Program-made: the position numbers and the translations under genes
Shown here: in pieces, positions 1-10,074 of the stretch
How positions within the stretch are numbered: the first letter of the stretch is position 1
Layout: each line of letters starts with the position of its first letter
Notes under the pieces: generated by a model
The model's input: only the letters and a program-made list of their open reading frames with translations
Told to the model about the DNA's origin: nothing
Databases searched by the model: none
From: Meconema thalassinum
Taxonomy: Eukaryota > Arthropoda > Insecta > Orthoptera > Tettigoniidae
Length of the DNA: 64,000 nt
Direction: 5' to 3'
Assembly (NCBI GenBank): GCA_946902985.2
Contig: OX336388.2
Coordinates: 123,295,894-123,359,893 of the forward strand

Positions 1-1455
1 GTCATTAAAATACCCTGATAATTCCCTGAGTGTCATTAAAATACCCTGATAATTCCCTGAGTGTCATTAAAATACCCTGATATTTCCCTGAGTGTCATTA
101 AAATACCCTGATGATTCCCTGAGTGTCATTAAAATACCCTGATAATTCCCTGAGTGTCATTAAAATACCCTGATAATTCCCTAAGTGTCATTAAAATACC
201 CTATTATTTCCCTGAGTGTCATTAAAATACCCTGATAATTCCCTGAGTGTCATTAAAATACCCTGATGATTCCCTGAGTGTCATTAAAATACCCTGATAA
301 TTCCCTGATTGTCATTAAAATACCCTGATAATTCCCTGAGTGTCATTAAAATACCCTGATAATTCCCTGAGTGTCATTAAAATACCCTGATAATTCCCTA
401 AGTGAAATTAAAATACCCTAATATTTCCCTGATTGTCATTAAAATACCCTGATAATTCCCTGAGTGTCATTAAAATACCCTGATAATTCCCTGAGTGTCA
501 TTAAAATACCCTGATAATTCCCTAAGTGTCATTAAAATACCCTAATATTTCCCTGAGTGTCATTAAATACCCTGATATTTCTCTGAGTGTCATTAAAATA
601 CCCTGATATTTCTCTGAGTGTCATTAAAATACCCTGATAATTTTCTGAGTGTCATTAAAATACCCTTATAATTCCCTGAGTGGCATTAAAATACCCTGAT
701 AATTCCCTTGGTGTCATTAAAATACCCTGATAATTCCCTGAGTGTCATTAAAATACCCTGATAATTCCCTGAGTGTCATTAAAATACCCTGATATTTCCC
801 TGAGTGTCATTAAAATACCCTGATGATTCCCTGAGTGTCATTAAAATACCCTGATAATTCCCTGATTGTCATTAAAACACCCTGATAATTCCCTGAGTGA
901 CATTAAAATACCCTGATAATTCCCTAAGTGTCATTAAAATACCCTGATAATTCCCTGAGTGTCATTAAAATACCATGATAATTCCCTAAGTGTCATTAAA
1001 ATACCCTAATATTTCCCTGAGTGTCATTAAAATACCCTGATATTTCTCTGAGTGTCATTAAAATACCCTTATAATTCCCTGATTGTCATTAAAATACCCT
1101 GATAATTCCCTGAGTGTCATTAAAATACCCTGATAATTCCCTAAGTGTCATTAAAATACCCTGATAATTCCCTGAGTGTCATTAAAATACCCTGATAATT
1201 CCCTAAGTGTCATTAAAATACCCTAATATTTCCCTGAGTGTCATTAAAATACCCTGATATGTCTCTGAGTGTCATTAAAATACCCTGATAATTTTCTGAG
1301 TGTCATTAAAATACCCTTATAATTCCCTGAGTGGCATTAAAATACCCTGATAATTCCCTTGGTGTCATTAAAATACCCTGATAATTCCCTGAGTGTCATT
1401 AAAATACCCTGATAATTCCCCGAGTGTCATTAAAATACCCTGATAATTCCCTGAG
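1..1455. repeat. 31-bp satellite array
   Basis: About 47 head-to-tail copies of a 31-bp unit (GTCATTAAAATACCCTGATA plus AATTCCCTGAG). The array runs off the left edge, so its full length is unknown. Units vary by single substitutions, and the order of variants recurs about 651 bp apart (21 units), which shows higher-order structure. The right edge decays into related CCTGAG/CCTGGG words before LINE-derived sequence begins. There are no spacers, so it is not a CRISPR array. No coding potential. Confidence 0.97.
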
Positions 1456-1508
1456 CTTTCCAGGATTTAAAAATTCCCTGGGTATTCCCTGTTTTCCAGA
1501 GTAGTCGA

Positions 1509-1846
1509 CATCTGGGAAGTTTATTGATGCTTTTGAGATCTGGTGTTGGAGAAGGATACAGCGTATTCCTTGGACAGCCAAGAAGACAATTAAAAAAATC
1601 AAACCAGATCTGTCTCTTGAAGCATTGATAACACGATTACAGCTGTCATATTTTGGACACTTTATGAGGCGTTCTGATTCGTTGGAAAACACAATTATGC
1701 TTGGAACATTGAGATGGATCGACTCCATCAAATCCATCATGAATATGTCACTGAAGGGTCTGAAGTATATGGCTGAAGACAGAGTCATATGGAGACAGTC
1801 CATCCATGCAGTCGCTAGGAGTCGACGCCGACTTGATGGCACCTGA
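1509..1846 (+). pseudogene. LINE ORF2 C-terminal remnant (RTE/BovB-like)
   Basis: An open stretch with no start of its own, ending in TGA at 1844. The translation contains WCWRRIQRIPWTAKK, then LQLSYFGHFMRRSDSLE and a closing RDRVIW-type and ARSRRRLDGT segment. This order (WCWRR, YFGHxMRR, W-x-A-x-H-x-VA-x-SR) is the familiar tail downstream of the reverse transcriptase in RTE/BovB-type non-LTR retrotransposons. Reverse transcriptase and endonuclease are absent, so this is a 5'-truncated copy. Family assignment comes from remembered motif pattern, not from a search. Confidence 0.75.
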
Positions 1847-1859
1847 TCATCAGACACCT

Positions 1860-2057
1860 TGGAAATGCAAAAAGAGAAGAGCAGTAGAAAGCTTTTTATT
1901 AAATCAGTGGGTGTCAGATAATAGTGATTATTCAACTGATGGCGTAGTCTATTGTCAAATATGCTCGATGGAAGTGAAATGTGAAAAGAAATTTGAACTT
2001 GAACAAAATGCAAAAACGACTTCACATATTACGACAAAGGAGGGGAAAGAAGTGTGA
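1860..2057 (+). pseudogene. BED-type zinc-finger fragment (hAT/CGGBP1-like)
   Basis: A 66-codon open stretch contains STDGVVYCQICSMEV followed about 20 residues later by TTSHI. This resembles the Cys-x2-Cys...His finger at the N-terminus of hAT transposases and CGGBP1-like proteins. The first expected histidine appears as Asn (EQNAKTTSH), so the finger is probably non-functional. No transposase catalytic domain follows. The call is tentative. Confidence 0.4.
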
Positions 2058-2059
2058 AT

Positions 2060-2610
2060 AAGATTGGCATATTGTTAAGTGCATATTTTTAAATTTGCAT
2101 ACTTTGTTCATTTTAGTGCATAATTGCATGCATTTTTAATTGTCTTTAGTGCATAAATAACCGATCTCTAGTCATATAGCAGGAGGACAGGTGTAAATCT
2201 TTCTAAATAACGCCCGTGAGAAAACTGCGCGACTTAATAAGGATGAAATGAATGATGATGACGTCACAAACACCCAATTTTTATCATTTTAAATGATCTT
2301 GTCGACTTCGTCGTTACGCTGGTATCTGGCGTTACGTTACGGTGACGGGACGAAATGTACCAAGAATGCACTGAGGTGTGAGACGTCATAGTACTGCTTG
2401 AGCTTCTTCCTTTCCCCGCGCGCTTCGGTGAGCGTGACGTCATCCAGCCAGCTACCTCCTTTGATATTGGTTTGCACTTGCTTTTATATATTGAACCCTT
2501 ATTGATCTTCGATAAATAAGTATTCATATTTATTATTATTATTACTACGGCCCAGGCAGTACTTGAGGAAGTCGACATGGATATAAGGGAGGCTAGCATT
2601 TCGTAATATT
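2060..2610. other. No gene recognised
   Basis: AT-rich sequence up to about 2160, with repeated TTAGTGCATA-type words, then more GC-balanced sequence with several TGACGTCA-like words. I see no convincing coding region. It may belong to the internal part of the LTR element whose 3' LTR begins at 3274. Confidence 0.5.
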
Positions 2611-3000
2611 GCAACAGAAGCTGAGCTGGTAGCTATTCTTGGGGGACGGCTAGAATTAGTCGGGTTCAAGGCCAAATTGAGCAACTACTGTACCAAAATT
2701 GGAAGCATAAAGGAAGGAGCACGAGGCACTTGCAACGAACATACGATTGAATCAGCCAATCACAAGAGACCAAGCCATGGCCACGAGGTGGACAGCGTCA
2801 GTAATAAAAAGCCCGCGGAAATGGATATCTAGAGAACCGCCGAACGGATTAATCTCCGCACGAGTGAATTGAGACGTTTGATTTATTTGAAGAAGAATGA
2901 CACTAGTCCCATCTTTGTGAGACAAAAACTCTGGAAGTTTTTATCCGACTCCACCCCATTCCTCCGCCCTGTCAGTTTTCTAATAAATAGCTTGGCCTGA
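2611..3000 (+). pseudogene. Unrecognised open stretch upstream of the 3' LTR
   Basis: 130 codons are open apart from one TAG at 2830, ending in TGA at 2998. The translation begins ATEAELVAILGGRLELVG and later has ELRRLIYLKKND and FVRQKLWKFL. I do not recognise the family. The position, just before a polypurine tract and a 3' LTR, suggests the last coding part of the internal region of that LTR element. Chance openness is possible. Confidence 0.3.
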
Positions 3001-3260
3001 CGCCACTCTAAGTCATTCTTTGTGGAGCCGTGAGGGGCTTACTTCACGCCAGTTTGTATCGTGATTTTAACGCTCTGAATTTGGTTAAGTCATTTTATTT
3101 GGGAGCTCTGAGGAGCTAAAGTCACAGCGATTGCATTATCGGTTTTTAAAGCTCGAATACACTTTGTAATTCTGGAATCAACTTTATTTTGTGAGCTAAA
3201 TATTACACGCCAGTGCGTGATAACTTGTAACATTTACTTAAAGACGACGAGTTCAGCTCT

Positions 3261-3273
3261 AAGGGGGAAGTAT
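3261..3273 (+). other. Polypurine tract of LTR element
   Basis: AAGGGGGAAG followed by TAT lies directly before the TGTAACA start of the LTR. A purine run touching the 3' LTR is the second-strand priming site of LTR retrotransposons. It fixes the orientation as plus and marks the following LTR as the 3' one. Confidence 0.75.
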
Positions 3274-5356
3274 TGTAACACCCTAATTAGCACTCACCGG
3301 AGCAAAGGTCCACAGTACAGGACGGAAATACCGAGCAAGATAGCGACTGCTAGTGCAGCCAAGATCTTAAACTTGTTAACGAGCCAGTGACGTGCTCTCG
3401 AGGTGTATATTTATGTACATATTGCAGCGTATTTTATATGTGTTTTATTGTGCGTGTGTGCGAGATATTTAGGGCCAGTCTTCGCTATTAATCGCATTAG
3501 GACAATTGTGGGTGAACTGAGTAGCCTGCAAGCGATTATAGATAGGTAAAATAATTAACATTGAACTTTTCTGCCAAGGAGTCGATACCAAGATGATCAG
3601 CACGTGGTTGGGAGTTGGGATGAACTTCAACAGATCAACGCAGATGACTACTATGGAGTGCTAATTTGTCCATAGGGGCAATGGGTTGAGGAGGATGTCC
3701 TTAGTTCTACAAGCAGAGCGGTGATGTACAACAATTGGATTATTTCAATTATGTAGTTAGATTTGGCCGGGGAACTTTGTAAATAGTCATGTTTCTTTTC
3801 TTGTTGTTTAGAGTTTTTCTTGCACCGACGCTCAATGTTTTAAATGTCCGTTGGCGCGTGGCCAAAGTGTTTGTTAGATATCTGTTTTTCCTTGAGTCAT
3901 ATGTAACGCGCGCGGCGTGCGTGCGTGATTTTTATCCTTGCAAATGCGGAACCCGTTACATTCGATAAATGGTGCTTTATTAACGTTAATATTTGAAATA
4001 GGAATGGGAGGAAATTACTGTAAGATATTTGCTGAACAGGTTATTATTCATATTAGGGTTGCCAAGCGCACCAACTTAAAGGTAATTTGTAGAACACCTT
4101 TTTCTAATTTTGATAGATTTTTTTTTAGTCCTTTTCAGGTTGACTAGTCACGGCATAGAACGGTGGCGCCAGCAAGTGGATATTATTTGTGTCTTTTTAT
4201 TTCAGGGTCTGTAAAACTCATACGTGTGATTGTGGGTGTTACTGTGTCAAGTGTGTGTTGATTCTACGTGAGGAGGGGGTAGAGGTCCTACCGCTCTCAT
4301 ATTTTTTGCTGCTGTTGGAAAGACAGGGTGCTCTAGGGAGACCGCTGTTTCTTGTCCATATTTTTCTGACACACACACGTATTATTGTGCTTTGGGGCAC
4401 ACTTCTTCGAGATTCGACCCCATGTCCTGGGAGGTCGAGGTTATTGACACGTGGGTTGACAGACATGCTGAGTTCCACAAACCGCCCGTTTTGCCTGTGA
4501 CTTATTTTTGATAGGCAGTCCTGAATTGTCCGACTGACCCCTGTAAGCTTTCATGTAGCAGACCTGTTCATTGTGATGGTGATTATTAAGCCATAATTAA
4601 TTGGGAGTTCGCCATGTGTGTAACGGCTTGTTGTACGTTGTATGGGTAAAATATTGTATTATTAACGTAAATGTTGGCTGTGTGCCTATTGCTTTGTTGA
4701 TGACTCGATTCATGTAATTTTTAGTGTAACACCTGTGTGGTGTAGTGGTAGAGTACTTGTAAATTTTGACAGCGGTCATTTTGTGTATTTTTTATTTGGT
4801 CACGTGTTAATGTACTTGTGTTGATTTGTGTGAGAAGTCCTAAGTTTTTAGGCAGTAAATGTTGCTACGGCAATTTGATTCCAATTTCACACGGAAATTT
4901 TGTGTTTGTTTATATTAGATTTAGGAAGTGTCGGTTTAATTTTAAGTATTGTAGTTGTGTTCCCCCGTGTCGGTCTAGCTCTAATAAATGTGGATTCGTT
5001 GTCTGAAGGAACATTCCGGATGATGACGAATCACGCATTCATTTTACACATCGTGATGCATGTAGAACGGCATACACACATAAATGGTCACTTTTGTATT
5101 TTATCTTAGGGACACTTGGTCCAGGTAATTAATCTCTCCAGAGATTTTCGCCTAGTTTTTTTTTTGGGCATTTTTATTAAGCGGGAGTAAGATGGGAGTT
5201 TTTGTTGTTTATTTTTTAAGTGTAAATATGGTGATTTGTTATTAAATTCATTTGTTTTAACCCTGGCTTCACTCTTTCCTGCATGTTATTTTGTTATATG
5301 TTACCCTGCAAGTTAATGAAGCGCCTTGACAACAACTTACGATATGAACCGTTACA
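3274..5356 (+). mobile_element. 3' LTR of a Ty3/Gypsy-type retrotransposon (2083 bp)
   Basis: It starts TGTAACACC and ends CCGTTACA, giving a 6-bp terminal inverted repeat (TGTAAC/GTTACA), and is preceded by a polypurine tract. No second LTR is in the window and no pol genes lie upstream, so this is either the 3' part of a broken element or a nearly solo LTR. Two kilobases is long for an LTR, as in Ulysses/Osvaldo-like insect elements. The target duplication cannot be tested without the other end. Short open frames inside are not credible genes. Confidence 0.7.
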
Positions 5357-5396
5357 CCCCCCGAAACTGAGTCTCATATGCTTCTTTGCAAGGGTT

Positions 5397-5397
<1 letters not shown>

Positions 5398-5437
<40 letters not shown>

Positions 5438-5641
5438 TTTTTTGCTAATGGACTTTGAGTTCACGCATCATTTGTAGCATTTAAAATGATATAAAGTCTA
5501 GTCTTTCAGACTGACTATCCGTGTTTTTGAACCTGGTTAATCAGCCCTAGGAGATTAAAACCTCACGGTCCGGCCGGGAATCGAACCCAGAGCCCTTTGG
5601 GCCAAATTCTAGCAAGCTACCCACATAGGCACTGGACCGCA
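5398..5641 (-). mobile_element. tRNA-derived SINE with (TA)n tail
   Basis: Read on the minus strand, a tRNA-like head occupies about 5641-5570, with a B-box-like GGTTCGATTCCC-type word and a TGGGTAGC A-box-like stretch. A non-tRNA body follows and ends in a (TA)n run at 5398-5436. This is the head, body and simple-repeat-tail layout of a SINE. No clean target duplication was found. Confidence 0.6.
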
Positions 5642-6033
5642 CATGGAAATTAAACAGATCATCGTATTTACGAGAGAGTTCATTCTGTCGCTTAACAAAA
5701 GGATATTCTCATGTTCCACAGGCGTACAAATCATTCGTGGGAATGATTTCTCAGGTCATCAATTCCACTGTCGGTAAATGTCGGTGGTTACACCACATGG
5801 GGGAGACCTACTGCGTCAGGTTTTTTCATCACTGACTATCAAATGTCAGGCCTAACTGTCTTTTAATGCCAGCATCTTAACTTCCCTAAAGAATACACAC
5901 CGGTTGAGGTAGGCAACATTAACATGGCTCAAAAATAGTCACGTGCATTAAATGTTCTTATAATAAATCAGCATCATTTTATTGATTCCGAGTGGAATAC
6001 GCAACCCGACGAGATGTATTCTTACGCGGAAAT
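5642..6033. other. No gene recognised
   Basis: Mixed-composition sequence with no long open frame, recognisable repeat or RNA gene that I can support. Confidence 0.5.
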
Positions 6034-6546
6034 ACATTCATTCATTCATTTAGGGGCTGTGATAACGCGGTCATGTAGCCCCGTGTACTTTGGGTGTGTG
6101 TAGAATCTGTCTGATAACCGGTGTTAATTGTGATGGCTGTATTAGTGTGTGTTATCTGTTTTTAATTCAAGAAAGGACTGCAGGCATTCAATTTTCAAGT
6201 AGTTCCTACTTATGCCACCAAACGCCACCGTCGACGACAACTAGTTGTGAACTTGGTTACTGGATGCCACCGCAGTCAGCTCCTGGTGACGAACGTTGGA
6301 ACCTAAGGGCGTTAGTCAAATCTAACCTATAATTTTCCTTCACACACGTGTAATTAGTGAAAGGATCTTTTACATGCCATAAATCTATGACATGGGACCA
6401 CCGACTTTATTTCCCCTCCGAAGGAAGACATACTGAGGGATTTTTAACGCTCTTAAAAATTCCGACGACTTCAGCCGTGTTTGAACTCGAGACCTTTGGC
6501 ATAAAAGCTCAGCATGCTACCAACTACGCCACCGAAGCCGCTTGAA
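6034..6546 (-). mobile_element. tRNA-derived SINE, long form, (ATGA)n tail
   Basis: On the minus strand the head (about 6546-6470) carries GGTCTCGAGTTCAAAC as B box and a GTAGTTGGTAGCATGC A-box region. The body runs to about 6053 and the tail is a TGAA repeat at 6034-6052. A second copy of head and body is at 11186-11600, and the distal body recurs at 8504-8597 plus 9292-9316. Having several copies with the same internal order supports a real family. Confidence 0.7.
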
Positions 6547-6934
6547 CATGTCTAGAGTGCCTTACAAAAGAGCGGTAGAACATCTCAAATTTCTTCATAT
6601 CTTACGTACTAATAGTCGTGTCATCATGAGATTATGTATGAATAAACTTCAATTATCTCCGTAATTGAAGCGATGCGCGGAAGAGGCGTCTAACCACCAA
6701 AAACTGCGTTACGAGTTAATTGTAAAAAACGTAGTTAAACGAAATATACGTAGCCTATAATTTGGGTCATTATGTGCAGATTGATAACTACAGGGTCTTT
6801 ACTTTTGCTTGGCAAGGACATTCTCGCTCACGCGCTCCGCCAGTGACGGCTCAGTTGCCCGGCGACCGCACGCGCGTATGCACGGCAGAATACGGTGCTT
6901 AAAAATCAGTATCATGCATTTTTACTCACCATGC

Positions 6935-7267
6935 TTACAGTAGATGCTGAAAATGTTCCCCATCCGCTGCCAAACATAATCGGCATCTCCTTATGAAGTT
7001 TCCGGTTGCTCCGGTTAATTTAGCTTCAGTAAGGAAATAACGACCTTTACCTCTATTTTCATTGTTTACTGAACCTGTACGTTTGAATTTCTTAGCCATT
7101 TGTTTTATTGTGCGATTTTTAGGAATAGGTCTCCCTGGAAATTTCACTCGAAACTTTTGCCTTGTTCTAGCGCACGATTTCCTGCACTTTATGTACGTAT
7201 TGTGCAGATATACACGTTCAAGTAACGAATATTTCACATAAGGCATTACAGCACTATACACAATCAC
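6935..7267 (-). pseudogene. Transposase N-terminal helix-turn-helix fragment (DUF4817-like)
   Basis: A 110-codon frame contains YSLLERVYLHNTYIKC, FRVKFPGRPIPKNRTIKQ and KKFKRTGSV. This is the DNA-binding N-terminus seen in many insect mariner-like transposases: Ile/Val-Tyr, Lys-rich, R-x-FPG, P-x-x-x-x-I, TGSV. The C-terminal part diverges and the DDE/D catalytic domain is missing. It lies in opposite orientation to the similar fragment in the nested element. Confidence 0.6.
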
Positions 7268-7281
7268 AATAAAACACTATA

Positions 7282-7909
7282 CAGGGTCTTTCTTATAAAG
7301 TAAGAACGGCGAGCGGCGGTTTTGTCATTCGCTGCTGAAGCCGGTTTGGCCGAGCTTGTGACGCGCCACGGCCCCCTGCTGTAGTGTTGAAAGCGCGCGC
7401 ATAGTACAAACTTGACCTTGCAATAAGCGTGCAGGTGTTGTCAGTCGCCAGTTAACCTCAGCTGCTAACATGTTGAGACAGTTATCATTGCAACATCGTA
7501 TTTTTGTATGTAAAATTTATTTTAATTACGATTCGGCTCGGCGGGTACGTGATGCATTTGTTCAGCAATTTCCTGATGAAGTGCCACCTTCACTAGCACA
7601 GATTCACGTAATTGCAAATAACTTTGACACTACTGGTTCAGTGCTCAATAAAAACACAAAATAAAAAATCAGAAAAAATGCAGTGGCATGACCCACTCGC
7701 GTCAGCCAAAATGTGGTTGCTAGATACAATGCCTGTATAATCCAGGAAGGACGTCACTTCCAGCAACTTTTATAAGGTAATATTTCATAGAGGATTGTAC
7801 ACACGCTTAAAGCAGGGGGCCACGGCTCGCCACAAGCTCGGTCAAGGCCACCACACTAGCGGATAACAAACCCGCCGCTTGGCGTTCTTACTTTATATGA
7901 AAGACCCTG
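7282..7909 (+). mobile_element. Mariner-like transposon B nested in A
   Basis: Terminal inverted repeats CAGGGTCTTTC...AAGTAAGAACG match the right end in reverse complement for about 45 bp, and TA dinucleotides flank both ends (7280-7281, 7910-7911). It carries the plus-strand fragment at 7470-7664. A further, inverted and end-truncated copy is at 31264-31841. At 628 bp it is non-autonomous. Confidence 0.8.
7470..7664 (+). pseudogene. Transposase N-terminal fragment in element B
   Basis: A 64-codon frame from ATG: MLRQLSLQHRIFVCKIYF, then RRVRDAFVQQFPDEVPPS and FDTTGSVLNKN. It is the same helix-turn-helix module as in element A, from a different subfamily. A stop and frame loss follow, and no catalytic residues remain. 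The related minus-strand stretch at 31345-31551 preserves SLAQIHVIVNKFATR and SVLNKEHK. Confidence 0.6.
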
Positions 7910-8086
7910 TACAATACTATATACAGTACACAGTAGCTTTATAAAACGCCCAATTATTTCGGAGCTCACACGTCTACAGCACCAAGAGTATGGGAATTCG
8001 GCCGGGGACCGCGCGCGCCAACCTGTAACAGCCGGCGAAGGTCGAGTGGAATCTCCTTGCCAAACAAAAGTAGAGATCCTGTATTA

Positions 8087-8447
8087 TGATGACTGAGGCA
8101 ATGAAACAGCCCACGAACTACGTACAAAATAAATTATTTACGACCTTGTAAACTTTCAAAAGTGAAGTGACAAGTATGTCGGGAAGGAAAACATCCGCTG
8201 TTGACGTCCATCCACTCATTCACATTACGTTTGCGTTTCTTAAGTGCATTTTCATGCTTTAACGCACTTGTTGTCACTAGTTAAGAACTATGCTCCGCCA
8301 TCCTGGAGTTAGATCACTATTCCGCGCGAGTTAGAAGTTCCCCACCCCCTAGCACCGTAACAAGTTCCGAATTCTACCACATGACTACGCCACATTGCAG
8401 GAACGTTCATATAGAACCTTATTCCAATGTAACATCATTTTCGGGAA
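8087..8447. other. No gene recognised
   Basis: Unique-looking sequence between the right end of element A and the outer inverted repeat. No long open frame or repeat is visible. Confidence 0.5.
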
Positions 8448-8503
8448 AATGGCGGTTAGATCCCTTTTCGGCGCATCGCTTCAATTTGGTTGGCTGGTTC
8501 CTC

Positions 8504-8597
8504 AGTTTAGGGGCTGCGACAATGCGGTCATGCAGCGCCGTGTACTTTGGGTGTGTGTAGAATTTGTCTGATAACCGGTGTTAATTGTGATGACTGT
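8504..8597 (-). mobile_element. SINE distal body, split by a hAT insertion
   Basis: It matches 6053-6140 of the long SINE (TTAGGGGCTG, GTACTTTGGGTGTGTGTAGA, CTGATAACCGGTGTTAATTG). The match resumes at 9292-9316 after the hAT element and then diverges into LINE-like sequence. The tRNA head is missing. Confidence 0.65.
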
Positions 8598-9291
8598 CAG
8601 GCGTGGATTCAAGGGGGGGGGGGTCACGGGGGTCATGACCCCCTCCCCCAAACGGAGACCATTTTTTTTGCAAACTCAAAAAAAGAAAACACAATAACCA
8701 GACAAATAAAACTTAACGAATTTTAACTGAAAAACAGTTCTTTTCATTTTATTCAATACTGAAAATATATGTATTGCAATTATTATGTTCTGTTACAACT
8801 TCATACCTGTTATATAAAAACGATTATTTATTTATATAACAAAATCAACTCATCTATTTTGTTTAGCAAACCTTGTGATTACCGAATCGATGTTTATAGT
8901 GATGTCACGATGAATGTGCAGCAATGCACGGATAAGAATTTGGGGCTTTTTTGAACCAAAAAATTTTGCCGACGTCCAAACTGCAAGCTTGGTTGGCAAT
9001 TTAAGCTGTGACTTTCTCCCTTTGTCGGTACCAACTCGACTTGCCGAAACTGTAACGTACCTTGATACTTTTTTCGAAGTTCGATATTAAAGTCGCAAAA
9101 CACGACGTTGCAATTTGTACGAATATTTTTGGTGCGCTAAACGCATCAAATTTCTATCCATGTAGCTTGCAAAGAAAATTGGTCTGGTTTTGTACGTTTG
9201 ATTATTTTGTGATTGCGTTTTTAGTGATACCATTTTTCTTAACAATTTCGATTCTCTGAACCCCCAAAGCCAAACTCTAGATCCGCGCCTG
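8598..9291. mobile_element. Non-autonomous hAT transposon (694 bp)
   Basis: It begins CAGGCGTGGAT and ends ATCCGCGCCTG, imperfect inverted repeats of the hAT type. The flanks are ATGACTGT (8590-8597) and ATGGCTGT (9292-9299), an 8-bp target duplication with one mismatch. The uninterrupted target exists at 6125-6140, which confirms both boundaries. A run of G, then AGGGGG/CCCCC-rich subterminal sequence, follows the left end. No transposase frame is present. Confidence 0.85.
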
Positions 9292-9316
9292 ATGGCTGTA
9301 TTAGTGTGTGTTGGCG

Positions 9317-9650
9317 TAGGGATATGGCGGCCCTATCGCCCAGTGGGAAACCACTGCAATCAGCCACCCGAGTATTGGCAGGAAAACCGTACCTTAGTGA
9401 GCAAGGAGGAAATGCCTGCCCAAACCCTGATCATCTGGGGCACCCTGTCTCCAGGGGATAAATATGGAGGATGGGAAGGTAACCCAACAAACCACTTTAC
9501 GTTGGGCTAATCACTCATGTGGAGGTAAAGTGATTCAGAGAACTACAAGTAGCCTCGAATTGGACGGATATAAACGACGACGACGACCGGAGTGAAAACG
9601 GAACACGAGATTCGGAACTTGGAATATTAAGACAATCGTTGGTAAAGAAG
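9317..9650 (+). pseudogene. LINE 5' fragment ending at the endonuclease start
   Basis: Around 9590-9650 the translation gives KRNTRFGTWNIRTIVGKE, which matches the opening of the APE-type endonuclease of non-LTR retrotransposons (GTWNVRTL). The upstream part looks like leader sequence. The copy is cut short by the fold-back element that begins at 9651, and no reverse transcriptase follows. Confidence 0.55.
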
Positions 9651-9976
9651 TGAACATTGTGGGGTTTGAAGCCATTTTTCAGTGTTGCCTTAGTAAACAA
9701 AAGTTTGGTGCTTTTCAGTCGGTCAACACGATTGTATCCAAAAGAGCTGGGTTATGCCCTGGTCATGAAATAAATTACATGAGATTAATAAATACACTAG
9801 GATGACCAGTTTCGATCGTCAAGCGATCATCATCAAATCCATTACACTTCATTACATTTCAGATTAGGGCATAACCCAGCTCTTTTTGGGTACATTCGTG
9901 TTGACCGACTGAAAAGCACCAAACTTTTGTTTACTTAGGCTACACTGAAAAATGGCTTCAAACCCCACAATGTTCA
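9651..9976. mobile_element. Fold-back MITE, about 110-bp arms
   Basis: The left arm starts TGAACATTGTGGGGTTTGAA and the right arm ends TTCAAACCCCACAATGTTCA. The arms stay complementary for about 110 bp each (including TTTTCAGTCGGTCAACACGA) around a spacer of about 110 bp. A smaller relative with the same GTGTTGACCGACTGAA and CTGAAAAATGGCTTC words is at 52019-52123. No target duplication was identified. Confidence 0.8.
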
Positions 9977-10074
9977 CGGCCAGTCAGGCAAATCGTGAAG
10001 CCAAGAGGTTCAAAACACTCAGGCTGAAACTCATGAACATAGACAAGTTCTCAAACATAGATGTTATAGCCTAA

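Larger units (their letters stand above)
6791..8081 (-). mobile_element. Mariner-like (DUF4817-type) transposon A
   Basis: The ends are inverted repeats: left CAGGGTCTTTACTTTTGCTT, right complement CAGGATCTCTACTTTTGTTT, alike for about 34 bp. TA lies on both sides (6789-6790 and 8082-8083), the signature of Tc1/mariner insertion. It carries the minus-strand transposase fragment at 6935-7267 and is interrupted by the related element at 7282-7909. Removing that insert leaves about 660 bp, too short for a full transposase, so it is a deletion derivative. Confidence 0.75.
6663..8486. mobile_element. Outer inverted-repeat element enclosing two mariner-like copies
   Basis: The left edge (6663-6700, AATTGAAGCGATGCG...TCTAACC) is matched in reverse complement at 8448-8486, about 35 bp with roughly five mismatches. 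Between them sit the two nested mariner-like elements. This looks like a third, outermost DNA element that received them, but no target duplication is visible. It could instead be an incidental inverted repeat. Confidence 0.45.

Noticed and set aside
1..1455. CRISPR-like regular repeat of 31 bp
   Set aside because: The units are directly contiguous with no spacers. It is a satellite.
5398..5436. Functional AT-rich origin or promoter
   Set aside because: It is a simple (TA)n run at the tail of a SINE.
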